Below the pieces are notes generated by a model. It was not told the DNA's origin, searched no databases, and was given only the letters and a program-made list of their open reading frames with translations. This document shows, in pieces, positions 37,758-46,496 of a DNA stretch of 64,000 bases. Source of the DNA: Arcobacter sp. CECT 8983 (GTDB lineage Bacteria; Campylobacterota; Campylobacteria; Campylobacterales; Arcobacteraceae). The DNA is taken from positions 707,604 through 771,603 of the forward strand of contig NZ_PDKF01000004.1 of NCBI RefSeq assembly GCF_004118855.1, given 5' to 3'. The translations under genes and the position numbers were made by a program. How positions within the stretch are numbered: the stretch's first letter is position 1; every line of letters starts with the position of its first letter.

Positions 37758-38743
37758 TGAGCTATTTACAGTTAGATAATTTATCAAGCACAATAGATAA
37801 TTTTGTGCTTGATAATGTGAATTTAAATATTGAAGAGAATGAATATTTTGTACTTTTAGGACAAAGTGGAAGTGGGAAAACAAGACTTCTAGAAACTATT
37901 GCTGGATTAAATGATAGTACTGGAAAGATAATATATAAAGATAAAGATATTTCAGAACTACATCCAGAGCAAAGGGAAATAGGTTTTGTGTATCAAGAGT
38001 TTGCACTTTTCCCTAATTTAAATGTAGAAAAAAATATTAAATTTTCATCTAAATATAAAAAGGTAGATAACTCAAAAGAGTTATTTGATGATTTAGTAGA
38101 TTTTTTAAAACTTGGTAACTTATTAAAAAGAGATATTGAAAATTTAAGTGGAGGAGAAAAACAAAGAGTGGCAATAGCAAGAGCCTTGTTTTCAAGACCT
38201 AAAATTTTACTTTTGGATGAGCCTTTAAGTGCTATTGATCCAACTTTTAGAAACTCTATTATGAAAAGTTTAAAAGATATTCATAGAAGGTATGATTTAA
38301 CAACTATTCATGTAACTCATAACTTTAGAGAGGCTTCTTATTTAGCTGATAAAATAGCAATTATTATGAATGGAGAAATCCAACAAGTAGGTAAAAGTGA
38401 AGATGTATTAAATCATCCTGCCAATATTGATGTAGCAAAGTTTTTAGGGTTTAAAAATATATTTCCTTCTTCTTTATTAGGCTTTTCTTCCTCATCAAAA
38501 TTTTTCTCTGTTGATCCAAATATGATACATGTTTCTAAGAAAGAAAAACCAAATTGTGATTACACTTTTATAGGTACTTTAGAGGATTGTATGGGTGTTG
38601 TTGATCACTATAAAGTTTTTGTAAATGTTGAAAATCATCAATTTTTTATAAAAATATTAAAAAGAGAATATGAAGGTTGTTACTCAAATGGTGGAAATAG
38701 AGTATTTATCGGTTTTGATAAAAAAGATATAGGGTTTATTTAA
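37757..38743 (+). CDS. Tungstate/molybdate ABC transporter ATPase
   Basis: The 328-residue ATPase has Walker A GQSGSGKT, Q-loop VYQEFALFP, signature NLSGGEKQR, Walker B ILLLDEP and switch HVTHN, followed by a C-terminal extension (about 240-328) of TOBE-like size, as in ModC/WtpC. It lies between the binding protein and the permease with 1-bp overlaps on both sides. Confidence 0.9.
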   Translation: MSYLQLDNLSSTIDNFVLDNVNLNIEENEYFVLLGQSGSGKTRLLETIAGLNDSTGKIIYKDKDISELHPEQREIGFVYQEFALFPNLNVEKNIKFSSKYKKVDNSKELFDDLVDFLKLGNLLKRDIENLSGGEKQRVAIARALFSRPKILLLDEPLSAIDPTFRNSIMKSLKDIHRRYDLTTIHVTHNFREASYLADKIAIIMNGEIQQVGKSEDVLNHPANIDVAKFLGFKNIFPSSLLGFSSSSKFFSVDPNMIHVSKKEKPNCDYTFIGTLEDCMGVVDHYKVFVNVENHQFFIKILKREYEGCYSNGGNRVFIGFDKKDIGFI

Positions 38744-39513
38744 TGCAAAAGAAATCATTTATAGTTTTATTAATTGCCTTGGCTTTTATTATCGTTTTTT
38801 TCTTAAGTGTACCAATTTTAAAAATGTTTGTAGGAGTTGGAAGCGATAAACTACTTGAAACAATAAAAGACGGTGAGGTTTTAGCTTCTATTTGGCTTAC
38901 AATGAAAGTATCAGCTTGGGCAATGATTTTTGTTTTAATAACAGGACTTCCTTTAGCTTATATTATTGCAAGATATAACTTTCCTGGAAGAAGTTTAATT
39001 GAATCAATTATTGATATACCAATTATGATTCCTCATACAGCAGCAGGTATTGCTCTTCTTACAACTTTTGGAGATACTTTTTTAGGGGACTTCTTTAAGT
39101 TTTTTGGAATTGAGTTTGTAGGAACAGAATATGGAATTATGATTGCTATGATGTTTTTATCTGCTCCTTTTTTAATTAATAGTGCAAAAGATGGTTTTAG
39201 AAAAGTAGATGTAAAACTTGAAAAAGTAGCAAGAACTTTAGGTGCTAGTCCTATTTCTGTATTTTTTAGAATCACTATTCCCAATGCTAAAAAAGACATT
39301 ATTAATGGAGCATTGATGATGTGGAGTAGAGGACTTGGAGAATTTGGTGCAGTAGTAATCTTAGTTTATCATCCAATGACTACACCAGTTTTGATTTTTG
39401 ATAGATTTAATAGTTATGGATTAAGTTTCTCTGCACCAGTAGCAGCAGTTATTATAGCCTTTTCTGTTGTTGTATTTTTAGCAGTTAGGTTTGTAACTTC
39501 AAGGCTAAAATAA
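38743..39513 (+). CDS. Tungstate/molybdate ABC transporter permease
   Basis: The 256-residue permease (ModB/WtpB type) has five to six membrane helices and the coupling-loop motif ARTLGASPISVFFRITIPNAKKDIINGALMMWSRGLGEFGA. It completes a binding protein-ATPase-permease transporter in the order A-C-B. Confidence 0.9.
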   Translation: MQKKSFIVLLIALAFIIVFFLSVPILKMFVGVGSDKLLETIKDGEVLASIWLTMKVSAWAMIFVLITGLPLAYIIARYNFPGRSLIESIIDIPIMIPHTAAGIALLTTFGDTFLGDFFKFFGIEFVGTEYGIMIAMMFLSAPFLINSAKDGFRKVDVKLEKVARTLGASPISVFFRITIPNAKKDIINGALMMWSRGLGEFGAVVILVYHPMTTPVLIFDRFNSYGLSFSAPVAAVIIAFSVVVFLAVRFVTSRLK

Positions 39514-39571
39514 ATTTAATGAAGGAGAGGTAAATAAGGAAAGAAAAAAATTGTTAGTAGTAGGATTGTTG

Positions 39572-39588
39572 TCACTTCAGTTAAGTGA
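39572..39588. promoter_or_regulatory. Inverted repeat upstream of tupA
   Basis: TCACTT-CAGTT-AAGTGA lies in the 107-bp gap between the permease gene and tupA. It may be an operator or a weak hairpin. It does not resemble the palindromes at fdhD. Confidence 0.4.
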
Positions 39589-39620
39589 TTAAGTATAAAT
39601 AATTATAAAAAGGAAAAAAT

Positions 39621-40436
39621 ATGAAAAAAACATTATTAACTTTAGGTTTATCGGCAATATTAGCATCATCACTTATGGCAAAAGATGCTTTAATGATGGC
39701 TACAACAACAAGTACTGATAATACAGGATTATTAGACTACTTAGCTCCAAAGTTTGAAAAAGATACAGGTGTTACTTTAAAGTGGGTTGCAACAGGAACT
39801 GGAAAAGCTTTAAAAATGGGTGGAAATTGTGATGTAGATATTTTATTTGTACACGCTCCTGCTTCTGAGAAAAAGTTTATTGCAACTGGATATGGTGTTG
39901 ATAGACATCAAGTTATGTATAATGATTTTATTGTAATTGGACCTAAAAAAGATCCAGCTTCTGTATCTGGAATGACTCCAAGTGAAGCTTTACAAACAAT
40001 CAAAGATAAAAACGCTAAGTTTTTCTCAAGAGGTGACAATTCTGGAACAAATAAAAAAGAACTTTCTTTATGGAATAATGCAAAAGTTGATACAAAAGAG
40101 GCTTCTTCTTGGTATGTTCAAACAGGTCAAGGTATGTTAAGAACTATTAATATGGCTGCTGAAAAAAATGGTTATACAATGACTGATAGAGGTACTTGGA
40201 TTAAATATATGTCTCAAAAAGGTGATGATAACACTATGAAAGTAGTAGTTGAAGGAGATAAATCATTATTTAATCAATATTCTGTTGTATCAATTAACAA
40301 AGAAAAATGTTCAAATGTAAAACCAGAATTAGCTAAAAAATTCACTAACTGGGTTGTAAGTCCTGAAACTCAAAAAACAATTGCTGACTTTAGATTATTA
40401 GGTCAAGCACTATTTATTCCTAATGCAGATAAATAA
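39621..40436 (+). CDS. tupA: Tungstate-binding protein TupA
   Basis: The 271-residue periplasmic protein has a signal peptide (MKKTLLTLGLSAILASSLMA) and the TupA hallmarks TTTSTDNTGLLDYLAPKFE, GTGKALKMGGNCDVDILFVHA, YNDFIVIGP, SRGDNSGTNKKE and the C-terminal NWVVSPETQKTIADFR. TupA is highly tungstate-selective in Campylobacter and Eubacterium. It starts a tupABC cluster directly after the Wtp-type transporter, so this organism has two adjacent oxyanion importers. Confidence 0.94.
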   Translation: MKKTLLTLGLSAILASSLMAKDALMMATTTSTDNTGLLDYLAPKFEKDTGVTLKWVATGTGKALKMGGNCDVDILFVHAPASEKKFIATGYGVDRHQVMYNDFIVIGPKKDPASVSGMTPSEALQTIKDKNAKFFSRGDNSGTNKKELSLWNNAKVDTKEASSWYVQTGQGMLRTINMAAEKNGYTMTDRGTWIKYMSQKGDDNTMKVVVEGDKSLFNQYSVVSINKEKCSNVKPELAKKFTNWVVSPETQKTIADFRLLGQALFIPNADK

Positions 40437-40448
40437 GGGTTTTTATAG

Positions 40449-41144
40449 ATGAATCTTTTTACGGATGGCTTTCAAGAAGCAATACAATTATTAACATCAG
40501 GTAATGAATCTGTTTATTCAGCAATTACAACTACAATAACTGTATCTTCTTGGTCTTTATTGATTAGTTTAATACTAGGTCTTCCACTAGGCTTCTTACT
40601 AGGGTATTATAATTTCCCTGGTAAGGCCATAGTAAGAACTATTGTCGATACTCTTTTAGCCCTTCCAACAGTTGTAATAGGTTTAATAGCATATACAATG
40701 TTATCTCAAGTAGGACCACTTGGTAGTTTAGGTTTACTCTTTTCTCAAGAAGCAATAATAATGGGGCAAATAGTATTAGGATTACCTATCATTATTGCTT
40801 TAACTGCAATACAAGTTGAAGCTGTAGATAAAAGACTTTATGTTTCTTTAAAAGGTTTAGGAGCAAGTTCTAAACAGATTTTAATAGCTACTTTAATTGA
40901 AGCAAGATTTGGACTTATGACAGCAGCAATGACTGCTTATGGAAGAATTATTACAGAAATTGGTATTTCTATGATGGTTGGTGGAAATATTAAATATCAC
41001 ACTAGAACTGTTACAACTGCAATTGCATTAGAAACAGGAAAAGGTGAGTTTGTTACTGGAATCGCACTTGGATTAGTTTTATTTGTAGTTGCTTTATCTG
41101 TAAATATTGCTTTATCTATGTTAAAAAGGAAGTGGAACCAATGA
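40449..41144 (+). CDS. tupB: Tungstate ABC transporter permease TupB
   Basis: The 231-residue membrane protein has five helices and the TupB-type coupling region SLKGLGASSKQILIATLIEARFGLMTAAMTAYGRIITEIGISMMVGGN. It follows tupA by 12 bp and overlaps tupC by 4 bp. Confidence 0.92.
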   Translation: MNLFTDGFQEAIQLLTSGNESVYSAITTTITVSSWSLLISLILGLPLGFLLGYYNFPGKAIVRTIVDTLLALPTVVIGLIAYTMLSQVGPLGSLGLLFSQEAIIMGQIVLGLPIIIALTAIQVEAVDKRLYVSLKGLGASSKQILIATLIEARFGLMTAAMTAYGRIITEIGISMMVGGNIKYHTRTVTTAIALETGKGEFVTGIALGLVLFVVALSVNIALSMLKRKWNQ

Positions 41145-42163
41145 GTAATATTTATGAATTAAAAAATATAGAACAATATTATGATTCAAAAAGAGTATTA
41201 AATATAGAAAAACTATCTTTACAGAGAAGTCAAATCATAGGTTTTTTTGGACCAAATGGAAGTGGTAAATCAACTCTTTTTTCTCTTTTATCCTTTATAA
41301 ATAAACAAACAAAAGGAGAAATAATCTTTAATGGAATAGATAATAAACATTTACCACAAGAGTTAAAACAATCAGTAGTAATGGTTCCTCAAAACCCTTA
41401 TTTACTAAAAAGAACAGTATTTGAAAATATATCATATGGATTAAAACTAAGAAAAAACATACATAATCTTGAACAAAAAGTACAAGAAGCATTGTCATTA
41501 GTTGGATTAGATAAAACTTTTGCAAATAGAAAATGGAGTCAACTCTCTGGAGGTGAAGCTCAAAGGGTAGCATTAGCAGCTAGACTTATATTGAAACCAA
41601 AAGTTTTAATCTTAGATGAACCTACAACAGGAGTTGATACAAACTCTGCACAACTTATAAAAGAAGCTATTTTAAGTACAAAACAAAAGTGGAACACAAC
41701 AATACTTATTTCAAGTCATGATCACAATTGGCTTAATCATATTTGTGATAGAAAAGTAGCTCTTTTTCAAGGGCATTTAGTAGATAGTGGAAATCTTAAT
41801 TTACTTTTTGCACCTTGGGAAAAAGCAGAAGATGATAAGTTAATTAAATTTTTCCCCGATGGACAAGCATTAAAAATAGAAAATAGTGAATCTAAAAAAA
41901 GAGATTCAGTTGTTATGATAGAGTCTAGTGCAATTACTATTTATAGAATAGATTGTAAGGATTTAATTAAAGAAAATACACTAATAGGTGTTATCAACTC
42001 AATATCACATCAAAATTCAAATGAACTCTTACTCGTAGAGTTTTCAATTGGAGGAGTATCATTTAATTGTAAAGTAGATAAAAAGACAATGCAAGAACAA
42101 AGATTTTTTCCCTCAGATAGAGTTTATGTAAATATTGATACAAACCAAGTTTGTTGGATATAG
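41141..42163 (+). CDS. tupC: Tungstate ABC transporter ATPase TupC
   Basis: The 340-residue ATPase has Walker A GPNGSGKS, Q-loop VPQNPYLLK, signature LSGGEAQR, Walker B VLILDEP and switch SSHDHNW. A C-terminal extension (about 255-340) with VVMIESSAITIYRIDC and FSIGGVSFNCKVDKKT resembles a TOBE-like regulatory fold. ATG 41141 with AAGGAAG upstream was chosen over a GTG nine bases earlier. Confidence 0.9.
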   Translation: MSNIYELKNIEQYYDSKRVLNIEKLSLQRSQIIGFFGPNGSGKSTLFSLLSFINKQTKGEIIFNGIDNKHLPQELKQSVVMVPQNPYLLKRTVFENISYGLKLRKNIHNLEQKVQEALSLVGLDKTFANRKWSQLSGGEAQRVALAARLILKPKVLILDEPTTGVDTNSAQLIKEAILSTKQKWNTTILISSHDHNWLNHICDRKVALFQGHLVDSGNLNLLFAPWEKAEDDKLIKFFPDGQALKIENSESKKRDSVVMIESSAITIYRIDCKDLIKENTLIGVINSISHQNSNELLLVEFSIGGVSFNCKVDKKTMQEQRFFPSDRVYVNIDTNQVCWI

Positions 42164-42175
42164 GTAAATTAAATT

Positions 42176-42847
42176 ATGCAAAAAAAGCTATATATTTTTC
42201 TTCTCTTTTCTTTTGTTGCAATATTTCATTTTTTGCTTCTTAATTATGAGTTTAATAAAGAAATTGAATTAAAAAGAAAAAATATTAGCCATGATATTAC
42301 AGATATAAATCTTGTAAGACTTGAAAAAAAGCAAGAAATTATATCAAAAGCTGAACAAGTTAGAAAAAAGCAAATTGAAGAACAAAAACAAAATGAAGTA
42401 GCAGAAAAAGTAATTAAAAACAAAAAAAAGATTATAAAGAAAAAAGGCTTTAAAAAAGAAAAAATAGTAAAAAAACAAATAGAAAAAAATAGTAAAGATA
42501 AAATTGACCAAAAAGAGTTAATAAAAAAAGAAAAAGAAAATAGTTTAGAAAAAGAGCATATAAAGCTTTATATAGGATATGTTAGGAGAGTAATAGAAAA
42601 CAATAAATTTTATCCTAATATTGCAAAGGCAATGAATTTACAAGGTGAGTGCTTAGTAAGATTAAAAATATTAAATGATGGAAAAATTCAAGATATAGAG
42701 TTTGAGAAGAAAACAAGATATAAAGTTTTAAATAGTTCCACTTTGAAGATTTTGAAAAATATAGAAAAATTTAAAGCTTTTCCAAAAGAGATTTCAAGAG
42801 AATATTTAACTTTACGACTTCCTATTAAATATAGATTAAAAGGTTAA
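42176..42847 (+). CDS. tonB: TonB-family energy transducer
   Basis: The 223-residue protein has one N-terminal membrane helix (about 5-23), a Lys/Glu-rich spacer (about 45-125) in place of the common Pro-rich one, and a C-terminal TonB fold (YIGYVRRVIENNKFYPNIAKAMNLQGECLVRLKILNDGKI). It carries energy from ExbBD to outer-membrane receptors. It is 12 bp after tupC and before a FecCD-type transporter, and a TonB-dependent receptor lies at 46497-48434. No exbB/exbD is in the window. Confidence 0.88.
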   Translation: MQKKLYIFLLFSFVAIFHFLLLNYEFNKEIELKRKNISHDITDINLVRLEKKQEIISKAEQVRKKQIEEQKQNEVAEKVIKNKKKIIKKKGFKKEKIVKKQIEKNSKDKIDQKELIKKEKENSLEKEHIKLYIGYVRRVIENNKFYPNIAKAMNLQGECLVRLKILNDGKIQDIEFEKKTRYKVLNSSTLKILKNIEKFKAFPKEISREYLTLRLPIKYRLKG

Positions 42848-42849
42848 GT

Positions 42850-43857
42850 TTGAAGAATATTTATATAAAACTATTTTTATTGCTTTTAATAACTGTTTTC
42901 TTATCATTAAGTTTAGGTAAATATCCTATAAGTTTTGAGCAAATTATAAACTACATACAAGAGTTGTTATTTTCAAATGAAATAGATGAAAACTTGCAGA
43001 TGATAGATAATATTATTGTTGAAATAAGACTTCCTAGAGTTATTGCTGCAATATTAATTGGAGCAGCTTATGCTGTATCAGGAGCTTCTTTTCAAGCAAT
43101 GTTTATCAATCCTTTAGTTTCACCTGGAATATTAGGAGTTTTATCTGGTTCTGCTTTTGGTGCAGCTTTAGCAATTGCATTTTTTGATAGTTGGTTTCTT
43201 ACTCAATTATTCTCTTTTTCTTTTGGTGTATTAGCAGTAATCTTTGCTATTTTTATAACAATGATTTATCAAAATAGGGCAAATAATAGTTTGATATTAA
43301 TACTAGGAGGAATAATTAGTGGTTCTACCTTTTCTACCTTGTTATCAATTGTAAAATTTACAGCTGATCCTTATGAAAAGCTTCCTTCTATAGTTTACTG
43401 GTTGATGGGAAGTCTTTCATATATTGAACTAAATCAAATTGTTTTGGTATCTATTCCAATGCTTCTTGGAGTTTTAACTCTTATAGGAGTTTCAAAATAT
43501 TTAAACATTTTGAGCTTCTCTGAAGAAGAAGCAAAAAGTATGGGAGTAAATACAAAACTAATTAGAACTATAGTTATTATAGTTGCTACATTTATTAGTG
43601 CGATAAGTGTTTGTTTAGCTGGGATGATAGGCTGGATTGGTCTTATTATCCCTCACTTCGCAAGATTACTTGTTGGAGCAAATAATCAAGTTTTATTACC
43701 TACTTGTGCTTTATTAGGAGCGATATTTTTACTTATAGTAGATAACTTTTCAAGAATGCTTTTTGAGTTTGAAGTTCCTATTGGAATATTAACTTCAATA
43801 ATTGGAATACCAATATTTATTTTTGTGTTAAAAAGTTCAAAAAAGGCTTTACAATGA
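42850..43857 (+). CDS. FecCD-family ABC permease
   Basis: The 335-residue permease (TTG start, two bases after tonB) has about ten helices and FecCD/BtuC signatures: EIRLPRVIAAILIGAAYAVSGASFQAMFINPLVSPGILG, a cytoplasmic loop FSEEEAKSMGVN and GMIGWIGLIIPHFARLLVGANNQVLLP. The family imports iron siderophores, haem and vitamin B12; MolB of Haemophilus in the same family imports molybdate/tungstate. Its position after tup and moeA genes favours the latter. Confidence 0.9.
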   Translation: MKNIYIKLFLLLLITVFLSLSLGKYPISFEQIINYIQELLFSNEIDENLQMIDNIIVEIRLPRVIAAILIGAAYAVSGASFQAMFINPLVSPGILGVLSGSAFGAALAIAFFDSWFLTQLFSFSFGVLAVIFAIFITMIYQNRANNSLILILGGIISGSTFSTLLSIVKFTADPYEKLPSIVYWLMGSLSYIELNQIVLVSIPMLLGVLTLIGVSKYLNILSFSEEEAKSMGVNTKLIRTIVIIVATFISAISVCLAGMIGWIGLIIPHFARLLVGANNQVLLPTCALLGAIFLLIVDNFSRMLFEFEVPIGILTSIIGIPIFIFVLKSSKKALQ

Positions 43858-44627
43858 TTGAAGTTAAAAATTTAAGCTTCAAATATGCAGATGATTTAAT
43901 CTTAGATAATATTAACCTTTCTATTCAAAGAGGAGATGTCCTTGCAGTTTTAGGAGAAAATGGAAGTGGTAAAAGTACTCTTTTAAAACTTATTCTATCA
44001 TTTTTAGAACCTTTAAAAGGAGAAGTTTTAATAGATAATAAAAATGTTAATTCTTACGAGAAAAAAGCCTTAGCTAAAAAAATAGCCTATGTTCCACAAA
44101 GTAGTACTTTACCTTTTTCTTATACTGTTTTGGAAGTGGTTTTAATGGCAAGAATCTCTTATCAATCAATTTTTTCAACATATTCAAATAAGGATAAAGA
44201 AATTGCAATTGAAGCTTTAAAACACTTAGAAATAGAAAGCCTAAAAGATAGGATTTTTAGTGATTTAAGTGGAGGACAAAAACAGTTAGTTTTAATAGCA
44301 AGAGCTTTAGCCCAAAAAGCAGAAATTCTTATAATGGATGAGCCAAGTTCTAGTTTAGATTATTCAAATGAGTTGATGCTTTTAAATCAAATAAAGAAAC
44401 TTGCAAAAAAAGGCTTTACTGTTATTCAAACAACACATAATCCAAATCATGCTTTTTATATTTCATCAAAAACATTACTTATAAAAGATAAAAAAGTTTT
44501 TGCATTTGGTAAAAGTACTGAGATTCTAACTCAAAACAATATAAATAGTTTATATGATATAAAAGTAGAACTTTACGAAAGCAGCGAAAAAATAAAGTTT
44601 TGTATTCCAAAGTTTAATAGGTATTGA
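43854..44627 (+). CDS. FecE-type ABC transporter ATPase
   Basis: The 257-residue ATPase has Walker A GENGSGKS, Q-loop VPQSSTLPFSYTVLEVVLMAR, signature DLSGGQKQLVLIARALAQ and Walker B ILIMDEPSSSLD. It overlaps the FecCD permease gene by 4 bp and precedes the binding-protein gene by one base, forming a complete importer. Confidence 0.92.
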   Translation: MIEVKNLSFKYADDLILDNINLSIQRGDVLAVLGENGSGKSTLLKLILSFLEPLKGEVLIDNKNVNSYEKKALAKKIAYVPQSSTLPFSYTVLEVVLMARISYQSIFSTYSNKDKEIAIEALKHLEIESLKDRIFSDLSGGQKQLVLIARALAQKAEILIMDEPSSSLDYSNELMLLNQIKKLAKKGFTVIQTTHNPNHAFYISSKTLLIKDKKVFAFGKSTEILTQNNINSLYDIKVELYESSEKIKFCIPKFNRY

Positions 44628-44628
44628 T

Positions 44629-45516
44629 ATGAAGATAGTTTTTATTTTAATTTTTTATAGTATTTATAGTTTTGCAAATGTTATAAATTGTAATGAATAT
44701 GAAGGTAATGCTAAAAATATAATAGGACAATCTCCTCCTGTAAATATATTTTTACACTCTTTATATGAAACAAAATTTCCTAATAAAATATCTAAAAAAG
44801 ATAAGAGATTTTCAAAAATTCCTAGTATTGAAGTATTAGCCAAAAATGGTGTTGAACTTGTACTTTTATATAATTCACAAAGCAATTTTGAGAACTTAGC
44901 AAAAAAGTTAAAAAAAGTTAATATTGACGCATGTTATTTAAAACTTCATTCTATATATGATTATATTGATGCTTATAAAACAGTAGGAAAAATAATTAAC
45001 AAACAAAAAAGAGCTCAAGAAGTTTCTTCATATATAAAAAAAGAGTTAAAGTTTTTAAAAAATATCACAAAGAATATAAAAGATAAAGTAACTATTTATT
45101 ATGCAAAAGGAGATAATGGTTTAGTAAGTAGTTGTGAAAAATCAGCTCATACTGAAGTTTTTGATTTAATAAAAGCAAAAAATGTAGTTGAGTGTGGCAC
45201 TTTAGAAAAAAGAAGAGTAACTCTAAATTTAGAAAATTTATTACTTTTAAATCCTGAGATTATTGTAACCGATAATAAAAGGTTTTATAATAAAGTCTTT
45301 AAAGACAGTAAATATAGTTTCTTACAAGCAGTAAAAAACAAAAGAGTTTATTTAGTTCCTAAAAAACCATTAAACTATATAGATAGTCCTCCAAGCTTTT
45401 TTAAGATTTTAGGAAGTTATTGGGTAGGTAAAAAAGTTTATAAAAAAGAGTTTGAAGAAGTGAACTTTAAAGACAAAAAGACAGAGTTCGAAAGAATATT
45501 ATTAAATAAGGAATAG
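44629..45516 (+). CDS. Periplasmic BtuF/MolA-type binding protein
   Basis: The 295-residue protein has a signal peptide (ends near YSFAN) and a type-III periplasmic-binding fold linked by a long helix: FSKIPSIEVLAKNGVELVLLYN, VGKIINKQKRAQEVSSYIKK, NLENLLLLNPEIIVTDN, KNKRVYLVPKKPLNYIDSPPSF. It has two Cys residues in the first 100 and a pair (SSCEK, VECGT) later. Ligand not deducible; the context suggests an oxyanion or its chelate. Confidence 0.83.
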   Translation: MKIVFILIFYSIYSFANVINCNEYEGNAKNIIGQSPPVNIFLHSLYETKFPNKISKKDKRFSKIPSIEVLAKNGVELVLLYNSQSNFENLAKKLKKVNIDACYLKLHSIYDYIDAYKTVGKIINKQKRAQEVSSYIKKELKFLKNITKNIKDKVTIYYAKGDNGLVSSCEKSAHTEVFDLIKAKNVVECGTLEKRRVTLNLENLLLLNPEIIVTDNKRFYNKVFKDSKYSFLQAVKNKRVYLVPKKPLNYIDSPPSFFKILGSYWVGKKVYKKEFEEVNFKDKKTEFERILLNKE

Positions 45517-45519
45517 ATT

Positions 45520-46254
45520 TTGGAAAGTTTTAAAGCATATATTTGTATTGATGATACAGATGAAATAGGTTATGAAAAATCAACTGGTGAAATTTCAGAA
45601 GAGATAAAACAATATATTGAAAACAACTTTGATATTGCTTGTTCTTTAGTTACTCGACATCAACTTTTTTTACATGAAGATATTCCTTACACTTCTCATA
45701 ATAGTTCTATGTGTTTTACTTGTAATTTAAACCAAGCTCAAAAAGAGCAAATCAAAGAGTTTATAATCTCATATTTAAATAAACATAGTGCTCCTAGTTC
45801 TCAGCCTGGGCTTTGTATTGGTTTTGAAAAAGATATTTCAAATAAAAAAGAGCTTATTGAATTTGGTTTAGATGCTAAAAAAAAGGTCTTAACAAAAGAT
45901 GATGCTTATAAAATGGCCACAAAGCAAGGCTTAGATTTGAGTGAACACAAGAATGAAGGGCAAGGAGTAGTTGGAGCTTTAGCAGGTGTTGCCCTTAGAC
46001 TTTATGGCTTTGATGGAAGAGTAAAAGGAAAGTTTGACGTAAAAAAGGAGTCTATGAGTGTTGAAGAGTTATTGAAATTTGATTTTATAGATGAAGTTAG
46101 GTTTAAAAATAATGACTTAGTTTCAGAAGATACTATTATAAAAACAACACAAGCTTTAAAAACTGTTTTTTTAGACCATAAATCAATTCTTTTAGTTCAA
46201 GAGTGTGAAGATGGATATGAGGTTATAAGAAAAGAGAATTTAAAAAGTTATTAA
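45520..46254 (+). CDS. TiaS-like DDTD-motif protein
   Basis: This 244-residue soluble protein starts with TTG behind AAGGA. The opening AYICIDDTDEIGYEKSTGEISEEI resembles the DDTD nucleotide-binding start of TiaS, the archaeal tRNA-Ile2 agmatinylcytidine synthetase, and GQGVVGALAGVALRLYGFDG resembles its Gly-rich block. The RNA-binding and zinc-ribbon parts of TiaS are absent. It ends a transporter operon 3 bp after the binding protein. A role in ligand modification, such as phosphate transfer to a chelator, is only a guess. Confidence 0.65.
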   Translation: MESFKAYICIDDTDEIGYEKSTGEISEEIKQYIENNFDIACSLVTRHQLFLHEDIPYTSHNSSMCFTCNLNQAQKEQIKEFIISYLNKHSAPSSQPGLCIGFEKDISNKKELIEFGLDAKKKVLTKDDAYKMATKQGLDLSEHKNEGQGVVGALAGVALRLYGFDGRVKGKFDVKKESMSVEELLKFDFIDEVRFKNNDLVSEDTIIKTTQALKTVFLDHKSILLVQECEDGYEVIRKENLKSY

Positions 46255-46263
46255 AGGGTATTA

Positions 46264-46470
46264 ATGTTTGAATATATAAATAATAAAAAAATATTTAAAT
46301 ATGGGAAAGAAGGATATAAAGAGGCAATCATACAAGCAATGGATTGTAAAAGTTTTGTTTTGGATAAAGATGAAGATGAACTTATTACTTCAATAGATAA
46401 AAACTCTTGCTATAACTGTTTATATAGAAGATGGACCCAAAAAAGCTTCATGTGTATGGTGTCTAAATAA
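46264..46470 (+). CDS. Small Cys-rich protein (CxxC...C), metal-uptake operon
   Basis: I do not recognise this 68-residue protein. The N-terminal half is charged; the C-terminal end has NSCYNCLYRRWTQKSFMCMVSK, a CxxC plus a third Cys 11 residues later, and one further Cys near residue 28, which suggests zinc or cluster binding. It lies 9 bp after the TiaS-like gene, starts at ATG and ends at a strong terminator, so it is a genuine last gene of the operon rather than a chance ORF. Confidence 0.65.
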   Translation: MFEYINNKKIFKYGKEGYKEAIIQAMDCKSFVLDKDEDELITSIDKNSCYNCLYRRWTQKSFMCMVSK

Positions 46471-46494
46471 ATAGGAGATTATTCTCCTATTTAT
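46467..46494. terminator. Bidirectional terminator
   Basis: ATAAATAGGAGA and TCTCCTATTTAT form a perfect 12-bp stem around TTAT, between the stop codons of the small Cys protein and the convergent TonB receptor gene. Confidence 0.87.
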
Positions 46495-46496
46495 CT

